A DNA stretch of 64,000 nt, taken from the NCBI RefSeq assembly GCF_038096175.1, contig NZ_CP151099.1:3102501-3166500 (forward strand). The letters run 5' to 3'. Source of the stretch: Nostoc sp. UHCC 0302. Its GTDB lineage: Bacteria; Cyanobacteriota; Cyanobacteriia; Cyanobacteriales; Nostocaceae. Shown piece after piece: positions 7,067-16,531 of the stretch. Position numbers and translations under genes: made by a program. The notes beneath the pieces were generated by a model. The model saw nothing but the letters and a program-made list of their open reading frames with translations. It did not search any database and was not told where the DNA came from. The stretch's first letter is position 1, and the number at the start of each line of letters is the position of its first letter.

Positions 7067-8683
7067 ATGGGAGAAAGTAAACGTCGCCGTCAGTTAGACC
7101 CCAACTACGGCAAACCTAAAATCTCTGATAGTCCCGATACAAACACAAATGAAAAAATCATAGAACATCTTGAAAAAGAGATTCTATCAGTACACTACCG
7201 CCAATTCACAAACCATCTCAGCTTACCTCCACTACCTAAGCACAATAGAACTCGTCATCAAACAAACATTATCGACATAGACCAATATCCCAATTGTCAG
7301 TTATCACCAAAGCATTGGCATGAATGGGTTATCGGCTCCGCCGTTGACCCCACAATTACCGCGCTCAATGTCCATTCTATAGAGGGAGATGAAATATACG
7401 AATACCTAATGTATGCCTTACCCCAAAGCGCCCGACGCAATGACGGACGACTGCGTGATGGCTACTTGAGACGATACGCTCACATCAACAGTGCATGGCG
7501 AGTAGGTGGACTAGATCCTCATAACAACTGGAAACCAATGGAGTGGGGACGTATCAAACCCGACAATCCCCGGCTTGAATGGGATAGTGAAACTCAAAGC
7601 TATACTCAAAAATCAGTTAAATATGAATCGCCCCCCAAAACCCCAACCCGTGTCACATATCTGAGAGTACCCTTACACATTTGGAAATTGGTCTCGTTGA
7701 GGTATGACGTACCAATGCCAGAACACATCACTGTCACACAAGAAGGTGAAGCATTAGGATTCTGGGCTTGGGTGATGGCACATCCCGAAATCCCTGTAAT
7801 TCTTACGGAGGGCGAAAAGAAAAGTGGCTGTTTGCTGACTTTGGGATTTGCTGCCATCGCACTCCCTGGAATTTGGAACGGGCGAGTCGGCAAAGAAGAC
7901 TTAGAACGACTCCATCCTGATTTAGTGCCAATGGCGCAACAAGACCGTAAGTTCGTCATTCTCTTTGACTACGAAACCAAACCCAAAACCAAACAGCAAA
8001 TTTTCCAAGCCACACGTCGGACTGCTAGAGTTATCCTACATCTTTCTTGCCAATGTTCAGTCGCAGTACTGCCAGGGCCAGAGAAGGGGATTGACGATTG
8101 GGTAGTGGCTCTGGGGAAAAAAGCCGAAAAAGCCGTCACCGCGATGATTGATGATGCTCTCTCCATTAACGAGTACCAGAAAACATTCTTCACCCATCGC
8201 TTCCGGGGACTTAACAAATATAAGCCCAACATCGTAGTTAATAGCCGCTATCTTTCAGAGGTAGTTCGTTCTCTGCCCGAATCTGGAGTTGTTTGTCTAG
8301 TTTCCGATATGGGTACTGGCAAGACCGAAATCATGTCTCAGATGAGAAGAGATAATCCAGACTTGAGCTTTTTGAACAATGGGCATCGCGTTAACCTGCT
8401 CAAAAATTTGAGCGATCGCCTGCAAACTGCCATGTATTCGGCGATGTCTTCCAAGGACTGGGCAAAAGCTAAAGCACTGAGTATTACTGTAGACTCGTTG
8501 TATAAAATGGCGAATAATTTACAGGCTTATGACATCTTACTTCATAGACGAAGCCTGCCAGTATCTTGTCCACTTGCTCAAGTCCAAAACTTGCAAGGAA
8601 CACCGCGGGGCTATCCTGGAGGTGTTGGAGTATCTCGTCTACAACGCCAAGCTGGTAGTCTTAGCAGATGCTCACCTCGATGA
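7067..8683 (+). pseudogene. CyRepA1-type plasmid replication protein, N-terminal half (frameshifted)
   Basis: Starts at ATG 7067 after AAAGGAG. Residues 1-16 carry the [11 protein letters not shown] tag. A DUF3854/Toprim-like primase region follows: the acidic motif LTEGEKKSG at about 243 and FVILFDYE at about 295. The helicase P-loop SDMGTGKTE is at about 413-421. The frame is sound to Asp489-Ile-Leu and then changes to unrelated residues. Removing C8540 gives Y-D-I-L-F-I-D-E-A-C-Q, which restores the Walker B (DEAC) box and continues into the frame that ends at 10577. The family is known as plasmid replication initiators in cyanobacteria. The break could be a real mutation, a sequencing error, or less likely a programmed +1 shift at CUU-C. 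Confidence 0.85.
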
Positions 8684-10577
8684 TATTACCATCGAGTTTT
8701 TTATGAAAATGCGACCAGCGGGAGAAAAACCATACATCATCAAAAATGAGTATCGTTCGGGTGGTCGTCAGGTTTACTGGTATGAAGGTCACAACAGCAG
8801 TGCATTGGTTGCAGAATTACACGTCCAACTCATATTGGGCAAGAAGTTGATGATAGTCAGTGATAGTAAGCGCTTCATCAAGAAACTAGAACGTGCCTTA
8901 AACGGTAAGACAACAATACACAATGATGACACACCGGAACCAGAAGAAGACCGAAAGCTCAGAGTCTGGACTATCCATTCGGAAAATAGTGGCAGTGATG
9001 AGAATATCGTCTTCATTCGCGAGATTAACACTGCAATTAAGGATATCGACGCACTGCTTGTTACTCCCAGTCTCGGCACAGGTGTAGATATCTCGACTGA
9101 GCATTTTGATGCTATTTTTGGTGTGTTTCACGCTGTTTCCCAATCTGCAACTGAATGCGCCCAGCAATTATGGCGAGTTCGTCCCAATGTGCCGATGTAT
9201 GTTTGGGTGGCCCCTCGTCCTCCCTTTGGTTATGCTGAAACTAACCCCCAACGCATCAAGGAGAAAATCCTTCAGAAAAACGAGATGACTGCTTTTCTGA
9301 TTCGCATCGACAAAGAAACAGGTAAGCGTGGGGCAGAGAAAGACTGGATGTTGGATACCAGCTGTCAAATTGAAGCACAGCGCAATTGGTCTATCAATAA
9401 TTTACGAGCTGATCTGCGATCGCTCCTGGAGGAAATGGGCAATACTATTATTCCTGCTGGAGACGGTAGCGATGATGGGGCTGCTCGTTGGATCAAGGCA
9501 GCTGGCGATGTCCTCTCTTGGGAGCATTGTACTAAAGTTGCCAGCGCCAAAGATATTGATAGAAGGACTTATGACAGCAGACAAAATCAAGATTACCTCA
9601 AGCCGGAGGAAGTTTTAGAATGTGAGAAGTTTCGTATTCAGGACACCTACGGGATGACTGTTACTCCTGAGCTGGTGGAGAAAGATGATGGAGGGCGGTT
9701 GATAAAGAAGATTATCGCACTCGAAGGCTTACTTGCACAGCTAGGGGGAATTTTCACTGATGACCAGGAAAGAGAGTTTGTTTCACCGCCCAATGTTGTG
9801 GCCGATAGGGATAGAGCAGAACGCGCTCGCCTTGCCATCTGCACGGACTGGGGCAATTATTCTACATCCTGGCTCATGCGTCACCGACTGGGGTTGAGGC
9901 CAGTGTTGATGGATTTGTTCGCCGGGATTGAGGTGACGGGGACTGAGCCAGTTCTTCAAGCGATCGCGGATTTCTCGAAACGCAATGCATCGCACATCAA
10001 GGGTATCTTAAATCTCACCATACCGCTTGACGAGTCACCGATGTGGATTTTGGGGCAGTATTTAGAGCAACTGGGACTATCTACCGAATCGCGGCGGCCT
10101 GTGAAAGATGGAAAACGGGTTAGGTATTACAGCCTTAATACTGAGGATGTGGTGTTTGCTCAACAGGTGTTGCAGTACCGCCAAAAGCAGCGGGAGGAGA
10201 GGGAAATCAAACGGCAAGAGGAGCAAGAGCGTCACGCTGCTTATGCTGCTACGATGCAGGCTCAGTATGGTATTGAAGTAGATAGACCGTCATCTAATCT
10301 CTCGTCCATACCCCCCGCTAATAAAGATGGAAGTAATAATTGGGGGGGTATGGACGGACAGCAAAATCTCAGTAATCAGTGGTGGGATAGAGTAAAATAC
10401 TATGCTCGGCTGGCAGTTGAACGTGTAGAACACGGCATAGATTCGGTAAAAGAACTGCTCAGTACGCTCACGAGTGATCAGCGTTGGGGCGTGATGCTGG
10501 AGTTCGAGGAGGTCAGCCCAGAGAAATTTACTCAGTTGCTTGTAGATGCCCCGCAGTGGGTGGAGTGGATGGTTTAA
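8529..10577 (+). pseudogene. CyRepA1-type plasmid replication protein, C-terminal half
   Basis: The true coding sequence enters this frame at about 8541 (FIDEACQYL, helicase motif II). It continues through [24 protein letters not shown] and TPSLGTGVDISTEHFDAIFG to AQQLWRVRPN, the last motifs of a superfamily 2 helicase. A charged coiled-coil (about 545-575 of this frame) is followed by a distinct C-terminal module from about 10389 to 10577: RVEHGIDSVKELLSTLTSDQRWGVMLEFEEVSPEKFTQLLVDAPQWVEWM. That module recurs as fragments at 12.7, 27.2 and 28.8 kb. The ATG at 8529 is coincidental. Joined across 8540, the protein would be about 1170 residues. Confidence 0.85.
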
Positions 10578-11183
10578 TTTACACCCAAGTTTAGTACTAG
10601 AGCAATAAACTATTGCTTGCGAGGTGTGTCTGCCACCAACGATATAGCTACACCCTCATTACAAGTCAAACTTCTTATCACCGCTGACGAGCGTTGACAA
10701 ATTCTGCTGCCAATTCCTGACGGTAAGCCTTACCGGAATGAGTCTCTGGGGCAGTGGTAATTTTGGAGGCGGGTATGGGTCTGTGTGTGGTGTGCTCCCG
10801 GGAAAGTGGCGGTGTAGGGAGCGAGTAGTTCACTGTTCCATCAAAACCATTACTGTGAGCCGGTGATTGTGCAAGTTCTGAGTTTGGGGCAAACAATCTC
10901 TATCACCTTGCCCTTGAAAAAAACATGGTTTAACTATTATCCATGTCCAACAATGGTTAAAAAGCTTTCTTCCACTTCTATTTCCAAAATTGGAAATGTA
11001 ACTTCCATTTATAACGATGTTATAAAACTGAGTTCAAATTATTATTTGAATTGTCAGGTAAGCAAGAAGTATGGCAGACAAAAGGTAGTAAGAAATCAGT
11101 TGATATTATTTGCACAGATTTGTTGCTAATGCTTATATTTTAAAGTTTTGACTGATCCACTCTCAATAAAATTGGAGGTTAAT
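10578..11183. other. 606-bp non-coding spacer after Rep
   Basis: A small hairpin AGCAATA-aac-TATTGCT (10601-10617) follows the Rep stop. A Pro-rich frame on the - strand (10678-10896) and a + frame at 10863-11129 exist, but neither has a ribosome site or recognisable motif, so I do not call them genes. The part from 10900 is AT-rich and could hold origin or promoter sequences. I see no iteron series. Confidence 0.4.
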
Positions 11184-12068
11184 ATGAATCAAACCAAAGT
11201 ATTATTTACTCTCATGCTTGGAGGGCTGTTAGCAACAGCAACAACAGCAGAAGCTTCTTCCCCAGATGCTTTGGAAAAACACTACCAACAAGTAAATACT
11301 AGTTGTCTAAATGCCAGTAATTTACAGAATGCCCAACCCGTTGGTAGTATTTTCCGATTTGGTGATGAAGTTGGCTATGATGCTCTGCTTATTCGTGGCA
11401 ACTATTCACAGCCAGATATGAACAATCAAGTTGGGCAATTTCTTTGCTTATTTAATCGTCGCACTCGTCAAGCGTATGTTCGTGAAGTCAAGCAACTCCA
11501 ACAATCTCCAAACAAGACCTTATCCGGTCTACCAGGCCAGACCATTGAGCAAGTGCGACAATGGGCTAGCAAGCACAGTTTTTTGCTTCCTTTGCAATCA
11601 GTAGAAAAGCTTGAGCAGGGATATCCCAATTACAAAAGCGTTATCAATCTCGGTCAAAAAGCAGGCTTGTCTGCTTCATACATCGCCTTCGAGGTCTTTA
11701 CTGACTCCAATGGAATTGTTACTAGCCAAACAATTGACTACAGAGACTATAGCAGTATTCGTCGCCCGCTTGCCTTTACACCAAGCCATTCGCAAGGACT
11801 ACAACTGATCCAAACAATCTATGGTGAGCAAATTAAAAATGATTTCATACAATCTAAGTTCCTAAAGCACAAGGATGTTACTGGCTCCAATGGGCTGAAA
11901 GTAAATGTTTACGTAGGCAAACTATTTGTTTACGAAACTTGGAATAGTAAAGATTCTTCTGCTCAATTTAGTATTTCTCGCTTGGAAGATTTCAAAGGAG
12001 CAAAACAAATTCCTGCTCAAAATTTTAATGATGGACTTGATATTCTACTCAAGGCATCGCGTTGGTAA
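11184..12068 (+). CDS. Secreted hypothetical protein with signal peptide
   Basis: The ATG at 11184 lies 7 nt after TTGGAGG, a strong ribosome site. Residues 1-25 (MNQTKVLFTLMLGGLLATATTAEAS) form a classical Sec signal peptide with cleavage expected after AEA. The mature part, about 270 residues, has few Cys and several beta-rich stretches (VNVYVGKLFVYETW). I recognise no family. It is probably periplasmic or exported. Confidence 0.75.
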   Translation: MNQTKVLFTLMLGGLLATATTAEASSPDALEKHYQQVNTSCLNASNLQNAQPVGSIFRFGDEVGYDALLIRGNYSQPDMNNQVGQFLCLFNRRTRQAYVREVKQLQQSPNKTLSGLPGQTIEQVRQWASKHSFLLPLQSVEKLEQGYPNYKSVINLGQKAGLSASYIAFEVFTDSNGIVTSQTIDYRDYSSIRRPLAFTPSHSQGLQLIQTIYGEQIKNDFIQSKFLKHKDVTGSNGLKVNVYVGKLFVYETWNSKDSSAQFSISRLEDFKGAKQIPAQNFNDGLDILLKASRW

Positions 12069-12304
12069 GTAAGCAAGAAAAATATGCACAACAAAACACC
12101 GCTGTTCCTTATTGTCGTGGGTTGGAATTACTTAATCAAGCTCATAATGTTATTGATGTTTCGTGGAGAACTCTACCAGAAGCGCAAGAAGAAGGGACAA
12201 TCGAACTAGCTAAAGCTGCTCAGAAAATGGGTATACAGCCGACTTCGAGTTACAATGGCATAGGCAGGTGGGATTCATTAGAGAATTGTCAAAACAATAA
12301 TTAG
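12062..12304 (+). CDS. Doubtful small reading frame overlapping the secreted protein gene
   Basis: An 80-codon frame opens at TTG 12062 and overlaps the previous stop by 7 bp. Codon composition looks protein-like (LLNQAHNVIDVSWRTLPEAQEEGTIELAKAAQKMGIQPTSSYNGIGRW), but there is no ribosome site. It may be a remnant of a C-terminal domain or a coupled small gene. Function unknown. Confidence 0.35.
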   Translation: MVSKQEKYAQQNTAVPYCRGLELLNQAHNVIDVSWRTLPEAQEEGTIELAKAAQKMGIQPTSSYNGIGRWDSLENCQNNN

Positions 12305-12489
12305 CTTGGCTATTTTAGATTAAAGCTAATACCAATTCTCTATAAATCTGCATAGAATAAAGCTTGGTGGAAGAAAGCTTCAAGGATGAAATCATAACTT
12401 GTCAAAGGGGAGATTACCGGAGAAGATAATTGAGCTAATTCATGTTGAACCTGTTGACCAATTGATCTAGGTTTCAGAAAATTTTCCCC

Positions 12490-12714
12490 TTAACCAAAAA
12501 GTGTTGCCACAAAAGTATAAGTAAAAGTTCCCGCTTCTACTCGTTCAATCCGCATTCCCGGATGAGTATGAGTAGGTCGTTTCGCTCTTGGTGCGATGGT
12601 ATAACGTACAAGCTCAAGAATCTGCTTTTGATCTTCAGTCGGATAACCACTCGCTAAAACTTCACGGGTAACAGATTGAGTGTAACTGTTGGGCGAAGAG
12701 GTTTCTTGGCTGTT
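12490..12714 (-). pseudogene. Cupin-domain protein remnant
   Basis: On the - strand an open stretch of about 70 codons ends at TAA 12490-12492. It contains the cupin metal-box signature PTHTHPGMRIERVEAGTFTYTF, preceded by VTREVLASGYPTEDQKQILELVRYTIAP. The N-terminus is missing: the frame meets the Rep-tail fragment at about 12715 with no start. The C-terminal half of the cupin barrel is also missing. It is a remnant, probably truncated by the rearrangement that left the Rep fragment. Confidence 0.6.
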
Positions 12715-12965
12715 AAAGATGAAAGTAATAATTGGGGAGGGTGTGGACGGACAAGCAAATCTCAGTAATCAGTGGTCGGATAGGGTACTATGCTCGACTG
12801 GCAATTGCACGGGTAGAACACGGCATAGATTCAGTAAAAGAACTGCTCAGTACGCTCACTTCGGATCAACGTTGGGGCGTGATGCTGGAGTTCGAGGAGG
12901 TCAGTCCAGACAGATTTGCTCAGTTGCTTGTAGATGCCCCCGATTGGGTGCAATGGATGGGGTGA
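12715..12965 (+). pseudogene. Fragment of the Rep C-terminal module, copy 2
   Basis: From AAAGATGAAAGTAATAATTGG this segment follows the Rep gene sequence at 10325-10577 closely to the stop codon. A 5-bp deletion near 12785 breaks the frame. After it the frame YYARLAIARVEHGIDSVKELLSTLTSDQRWGVMLEF..VQWMG is intact to TGA at 12963-12965. It begins exactly where the truncated cupin gene ends. Confidence 0.75.
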
Positions 12966-13820
12966 ACTTGCCAAGGTTAGGATAAACCAGTTTATTGTCA
13001 CGAGAAAGAAAATGATGTTTGACTTTGTATACGCCCTCAATATCTTAGGGAGTATCGCTTAACATTTCTGTTTTCATTAGCATGGCTTAGTCATGAGAGG
13101 AGCTTCTCCCATCAGACTGTAATCATCAGTGAGAGGCTAAGGTAATTGCATTTCTGTCAAGAAGGTAGAAGAAAAGGCGATAAATCTAGCTTGGAGACTG
13201 GCTTTGGCAGATATTCAACCACTTCTTGCGTCTTAATTCTCTGGGGCAACGAAGTACTTGGTTTAACATTTTTTTGATCCAGTCCAATCACTCCTTGAAT
13301 ACTAAAAGGGGTGAACAAAACCTGTATCAATGAAAGGATATGCTCAAATCTCTTCACCAATTGTAAGCGCAAGCGACTCTTATCCGTCGCATTTATAGCA
13401 TTGCTCATCAAAGTTGAAATTTGACTATTGAGTTATTCAGATAGTCACATGATTCCTGAACAGGTGTTTAACCAAATATTTTCCTAACTTGGAAAGCACT
13501 TTTCCTCAAATGATGTAGAAATTCTAGTTTGATTAAAAGTATTTTACTGATATTGAAGTTTAAACCAGAGCAAGACAACGTATTTTAAATTATCAACAGA
13601 ATGTCCCAATAAACTTATATCTACCCTTTCAGAAAAAACTCCCTCGTATTTAATAGAGCAAATGCTCGGGAATTTAATATGCTGGAATTTCAAAAGGAGA
13701 GTATATTCTACTATCCATTGTCGCAAATCAAGACTGTGAAATGATAAATGTCATGGTCAAAAAATATTAACTTAGAAACTCAAATTTATCTTCAATGTAA
13801 TTAATAGGAGAAATCAAGAA
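12966..13820. other. 855-bp spacer, no supported gene
   Basis: Two short - strand frames (13157-13411 and 13544-13726) lack ribosome sites and recognisable motifs. The sequence is AT-rich from 13420. The last 30 bp carry the ribosome site (TAGGAG) of the acyltransferase gene, so its promoter should lie in 13600-13800; I could not pin down hexamers. Confidence 0.5.
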
Positions 13821-14597
13821 ATGGTCGCGATAATCAGCATTAAAGAAACAAAAAGTAGCTGGTATAGTTTAGAGAGAGAAGTTCTCGAATCTTTTTATAC
13901 TGAAGACATTACAGATAACCAAGACAAACTACATCTTGCTTTCCTTATGGTTGCAAAAGGTTATGCAAGACTTTCTTCCCAAGACATGAACTTTGAGCAT
14001 ATTTACCAAGAACTATGTCAGGATGAATATTATACTCATGGTTTATCAAAAATATTACTTTTGTCTGGATATAACCCAGATACAGGAAGAGTAGAACCAT
14101 TAGGAACAGTAAGGCTTGTTCTCGCTTCAGAGCAAGCTCAATCACTAAGATTAATGCCTATAGAAGCTATGAGTTTATTCTCGCCTATAAATGGTTGGGC
14201 AAACTACAATTTTGCCGGATTTAACATTAAAGAAACGGCTGAATTAACGAGATTTGCAGTTACTCCATTTTCGAAAAATGGAATATCTAAAAAAATTCAA
14301 TTATCCAGTCTTATTCTCAATCAATTAACGCGAGATGCCATCCAAATTGCTAGAGAAAAATATTATCGCTCTCAAACATGGGCAATACTACCTCGATACA
14401 TTGTCAAAATTAGCGAAGCTTTAGGTATCACTGTTATCCCATGTCCAGAAGTAACAATAAATTATGAAAACTGCGCGGCTCTTGTTAATACATATAACAA
14501 GTATTGGTTGCGTAGCAGTCCTGGTTTTTATAAAGTTCTTGCTGAAGATTTAAATATGTCCTATTTCACACAAATTAACAACTCACAACAGTATTAA
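13821..14597 (+). CDS. GNAT-fold N-acyltransferase related to acyl-homoserine-lactone/N-acyl amino acid synthases
   Basis: The 258-residue product starts at ATG 13821 after TAGGAG. It has the core pattern of the LuxI/FeeM/exosortase-associated acyltransferase branch of GNAT proteins. The key parts are GRVEPLGTVRLVLA (central strands), LMPIEAMSLF and AELTRFAV (the E..[ST]RFAV strand), followed by helices. These enzymes move a long acyl chain from acyl-ACP or acyl-CoA to an amine such as an amino acid or S-adenosylmethionine. The acceptor cannot be read from sequence. The desaturase gene starts 7 bp after its stop, so the pair is an operon, which suggests an unsaturated acyl product. Confidence 0.7.
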   Translation: MVAIISIKETKSSWYSLEREVLESFYTEDITDNQDKLHLAFLMVAKGYARLSSQDMNFEHIYQELCQDEYYTHGLSKILLLSGYNPDTGRVEPLGTVRLVLASEQAQSLRLMPIEAMSLFSPINGWANYNFAGFNIKETAELTRFAVTPFSKNGISKKIQLSSLILNQLTRDAIQIAREKYYRSQTWAILPRYIVKISEALGITVIPCPEVTINYENCAALVNTYNKYWLRSSPGFYKVLAEDLNMSYFTQINNSQQY

Positions 14598-14604
14598 ATC
14601 AATC

Positions 14605-15576
14605 ATGCTTAAAACAACTTGGAAACAAATTCGTTTGGAGATAAACAAGCCCTACCCTGCTTGTCCTACTTTAGTTATCTTATCGCTGGATGGACTATTA
14701 ATCATAACTTCTGGGTATTTAGCACAAGTGTCTACATTGCTTACCTGGGCGTTTAGCCAAATTATCATGGTCATCGTTTTGACTCATTTTTACATCATCC
14801 ACCATGAAACAGTTCATAATGCTGTTTTTAAAGACCGTACACATAATGAAATACTAGGACATATTCTTAGTTTAATCATTGCACTCCCTTTTTTGCCTCG
14901 TCGCCAGTCTCATCTACATCACCATATTTGGGCAGGTAATATCAATGATCCTCCTAATCAGCGTCTGATCAATCGCTTATCCAATGCTTCTAATTCAACA
15001 CTGGAAATAATAAATTTCTTGTGGAAGCTTTGTATTCCTGTATTAACTGTCAATGAACGCATTGCACTTTGGATTAAGCCCTTTGTACAATGGTTTAGAG
15101 GTGAGCGCACAAAAGCCCATAAAAAAGAGATTGTTTATCAAGTTTACTACTTGGCATTTTACTTTTTGTTTTTTGTAGTTTTGGGCTTATTTGGCTTTCT
15201 CGCATTTTTTATCAGTTGGTTTTTCCCTGCCTGGATTATGCTTCTTTTTGTAGAAGATATGGCTAATTTGCCTCACCACGCAGATACGGAGCTTTATGAT
15301 ACGCCCCAACCTCGTCCTCTGTGGGAGCAAGATTCCATCACCCATTCATGCCGTTCAATCACTTTCTGGTCTAGTTGTGTCTTGTTAAACTTCAATTTGC
15401 ACACTGCTCATCATTTCTTTCCCTGGATTCCCTGGTATGAGTTACCTGAAGTTCAAAAACAAATGCAGAAATATGCACCTGAATTGGGTGAAGAAAATGT
15501 CAACGAATTTTCCTGGCTAATCAAGCGTCGAGCGGTTTCTTTTAGAGATGTCTTTCAAGCCTACATTAGAAAATGA
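14605..15576 (+). CDS. Membrane fatty-acid desaturase
   Basis: The 323-residue protein carries the three histidine boxes of di-iron membrane desaturases: HHETVH (about 66-71), HLHHH (about 102-106) and HTAHH (about 266-270). Hydrophobic segments lie at 20-60, 85-100 and 180-215. Spacing and length fit the fatty-acid desaturase/hydroxylase superfamily. It starts 7 bp after the acyltransferase gene, so it may desaturate the acyl chain before or after transfer. The regiochemistry is not predictable. A short palindrome TGGGTTAAACCCA follows the stop. Confidence 0.88.
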   Translation: MLKTTWKQIRLEINKPYPACPTLVILSLDGLLIITSGYLAQVSTLLTWAFSQIIMVIVLTHFYIIHHETVHNAVFKDRTHNEILGHILSLIIALPFLPRRQSHLHHHIWAGNINDPPNQRLINRLSNASNSTLEIINFLWKLCIPVLTVNERIALWIKPFVQWFRGERTKAHKKEIVYQVYYLAFYFLFFVVLGLFGFLAFFISWFFPAWIMLLFVEDMANLPHHADTELYDTPQPRPLWEQDSITHSCRSITFWSSCVLLNFNLHTAHHFFPWIPWYELPEVQKQMQKYAPELGEENVNEFSWLIKRRAVSFRDVFQAYIRK

Positions 15577-15816
15577 TCATGGGTTAAACCCAGGACAAAC
15601 GCATCTAAATTACTCTTGAACACAACGAAGGTTAAGAAACGAATGGCACTAAGAGTGGTACTCGCAATATATGAATTCGCAATATATGAATTATTTCGGT
15701 GCTAGGGCAATCCATTTTTAATAAATGAGTTGGCTCGCCATCTACATTACTATCAACTTTAAATAAAGTGTATTCATTATATGAATCTAATTCTGTATTC
15801 TGACTCCTTTTCTAAG

Positions 15817-15990
15817 CTACTTCAGTCTAGAACCGCCCGAAATACCTGAAGTCTGCGGTGGAGGATCGTTAAGATTATTGTCATCTTGGGCTAGAGCCAT
15901 TGAGGGCATAAATAATAGTAAGCACAGAGCAATATAGATGACAACGTTGTTCCGAAAATACTTTTCTAAAAGGCATAATACTTGAGCCAT
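15817..15990 (-). CDS. 57-residue secreted peptide
   Basis: On the - strand ATG 15990 follows AGGAGGGG at 4-5 nt, one of the strongest ribosome sites in the window. The product begins MAQVLCLLEKYFRNN, has a hydrophobic core VVIYIALCLLLFMPSMALA and a clear AxA-like cleavage site before QDDNN. The mature part is about 23 residues (QDDNNLNDPPPQTSGISGGS plus RLK): acidic, Pro/Gly/Ser rich, with no Cys. It converges on the desaturase gene 240 bp away. It may be a secreted signal, a processed peptide or a cell-wall peptide; function is unknown. Confidence 0.7.
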   Translation of the reverse strand: MAQVLCLLEKYFRNNVVIYIALCLLLFMPSMALAQDDNNLNDPPPQTSGISGGSRLK

Positions 15991-16531
15991 GTTTCCCCTC
16001 CTAAAATCAATTGAAAGTATCTAAAGAGGCAGTCGTGGCAAACTGTTCCAAAGGTTTTAGATGAAATTACTTCAGCAATTTAAGTGTCTGTCAAAAAACA
16101 ACTTTTACAATTTCCTATTTAAAAAGCTTACTCAGAAATCATTCTTATTTCAAAAAGTCAAGGTTGTTTTCATGACTTGCTATAAGTTAATTTTTCGGCT
16201 TTTGATTTAAATTTGAAGTTAATGTGTCCTTTAGCTCGATAGACTTAATTTACAGAAAACAGGTATCTATGCACATCTTATAGATGTCATGGAAAGACCA
16301 TTACATCTGTCATCAGTTCATTAAAAAAGCACAGTGTGGTTTAACAAAGCACTAACAAGTCATAAAATGCTCTACCCCCCAAGCGTGGGAAGGTGGCATA
16401 CCGTGAAAAGCCAAGTTTGATTACGGGTTTGTGCCTATAGAGATTGCAGATAGGTGGCGAGCGCAAGCAAGCACAAAATTTAGCTGATCACAAATCCGGA
16501 CTGGGCATTCTTAATGCTGGAGAGGATTGCT
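15991..16531. other. 541-bp spacer with mutually exclusive hairpins
   Basis: This should hold the promoter of the 57-residue peptide gene on the - strand. ACATCT (16273-16278) pairs with AGATGT (16282-16287). The same AGATGT begins an alternative stem, AGATGTCATGG (16282-16292), which pairs with CCATTACATCT (16298-16308) at 10 of 11 positions. No gene is seen. Confidence 0.35.

Noticed and set aside
10678-10896. Pro-rich frame on the - strand after the Rep gene
   Set aside because: No ribosome site, no homologous motif, and composition not typical of the neighbouring genes.
10863-11129. 88-codon + strand frame upstream of the secreted protein gene
   Set aside because: Starts at GTG without ribosome site; sequence is low in structure and AT-driven.
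12062-12304. Readthrough extension of the secreted protein
   Set aside because: The frame differs from the secreted protein and no slippery sequence is visible, so it is kept only as a doubtful separate frame.
13157-13411. 84-codon - strand frame
   Set aside because: No ribosome site and no domain; left in the spacer description.
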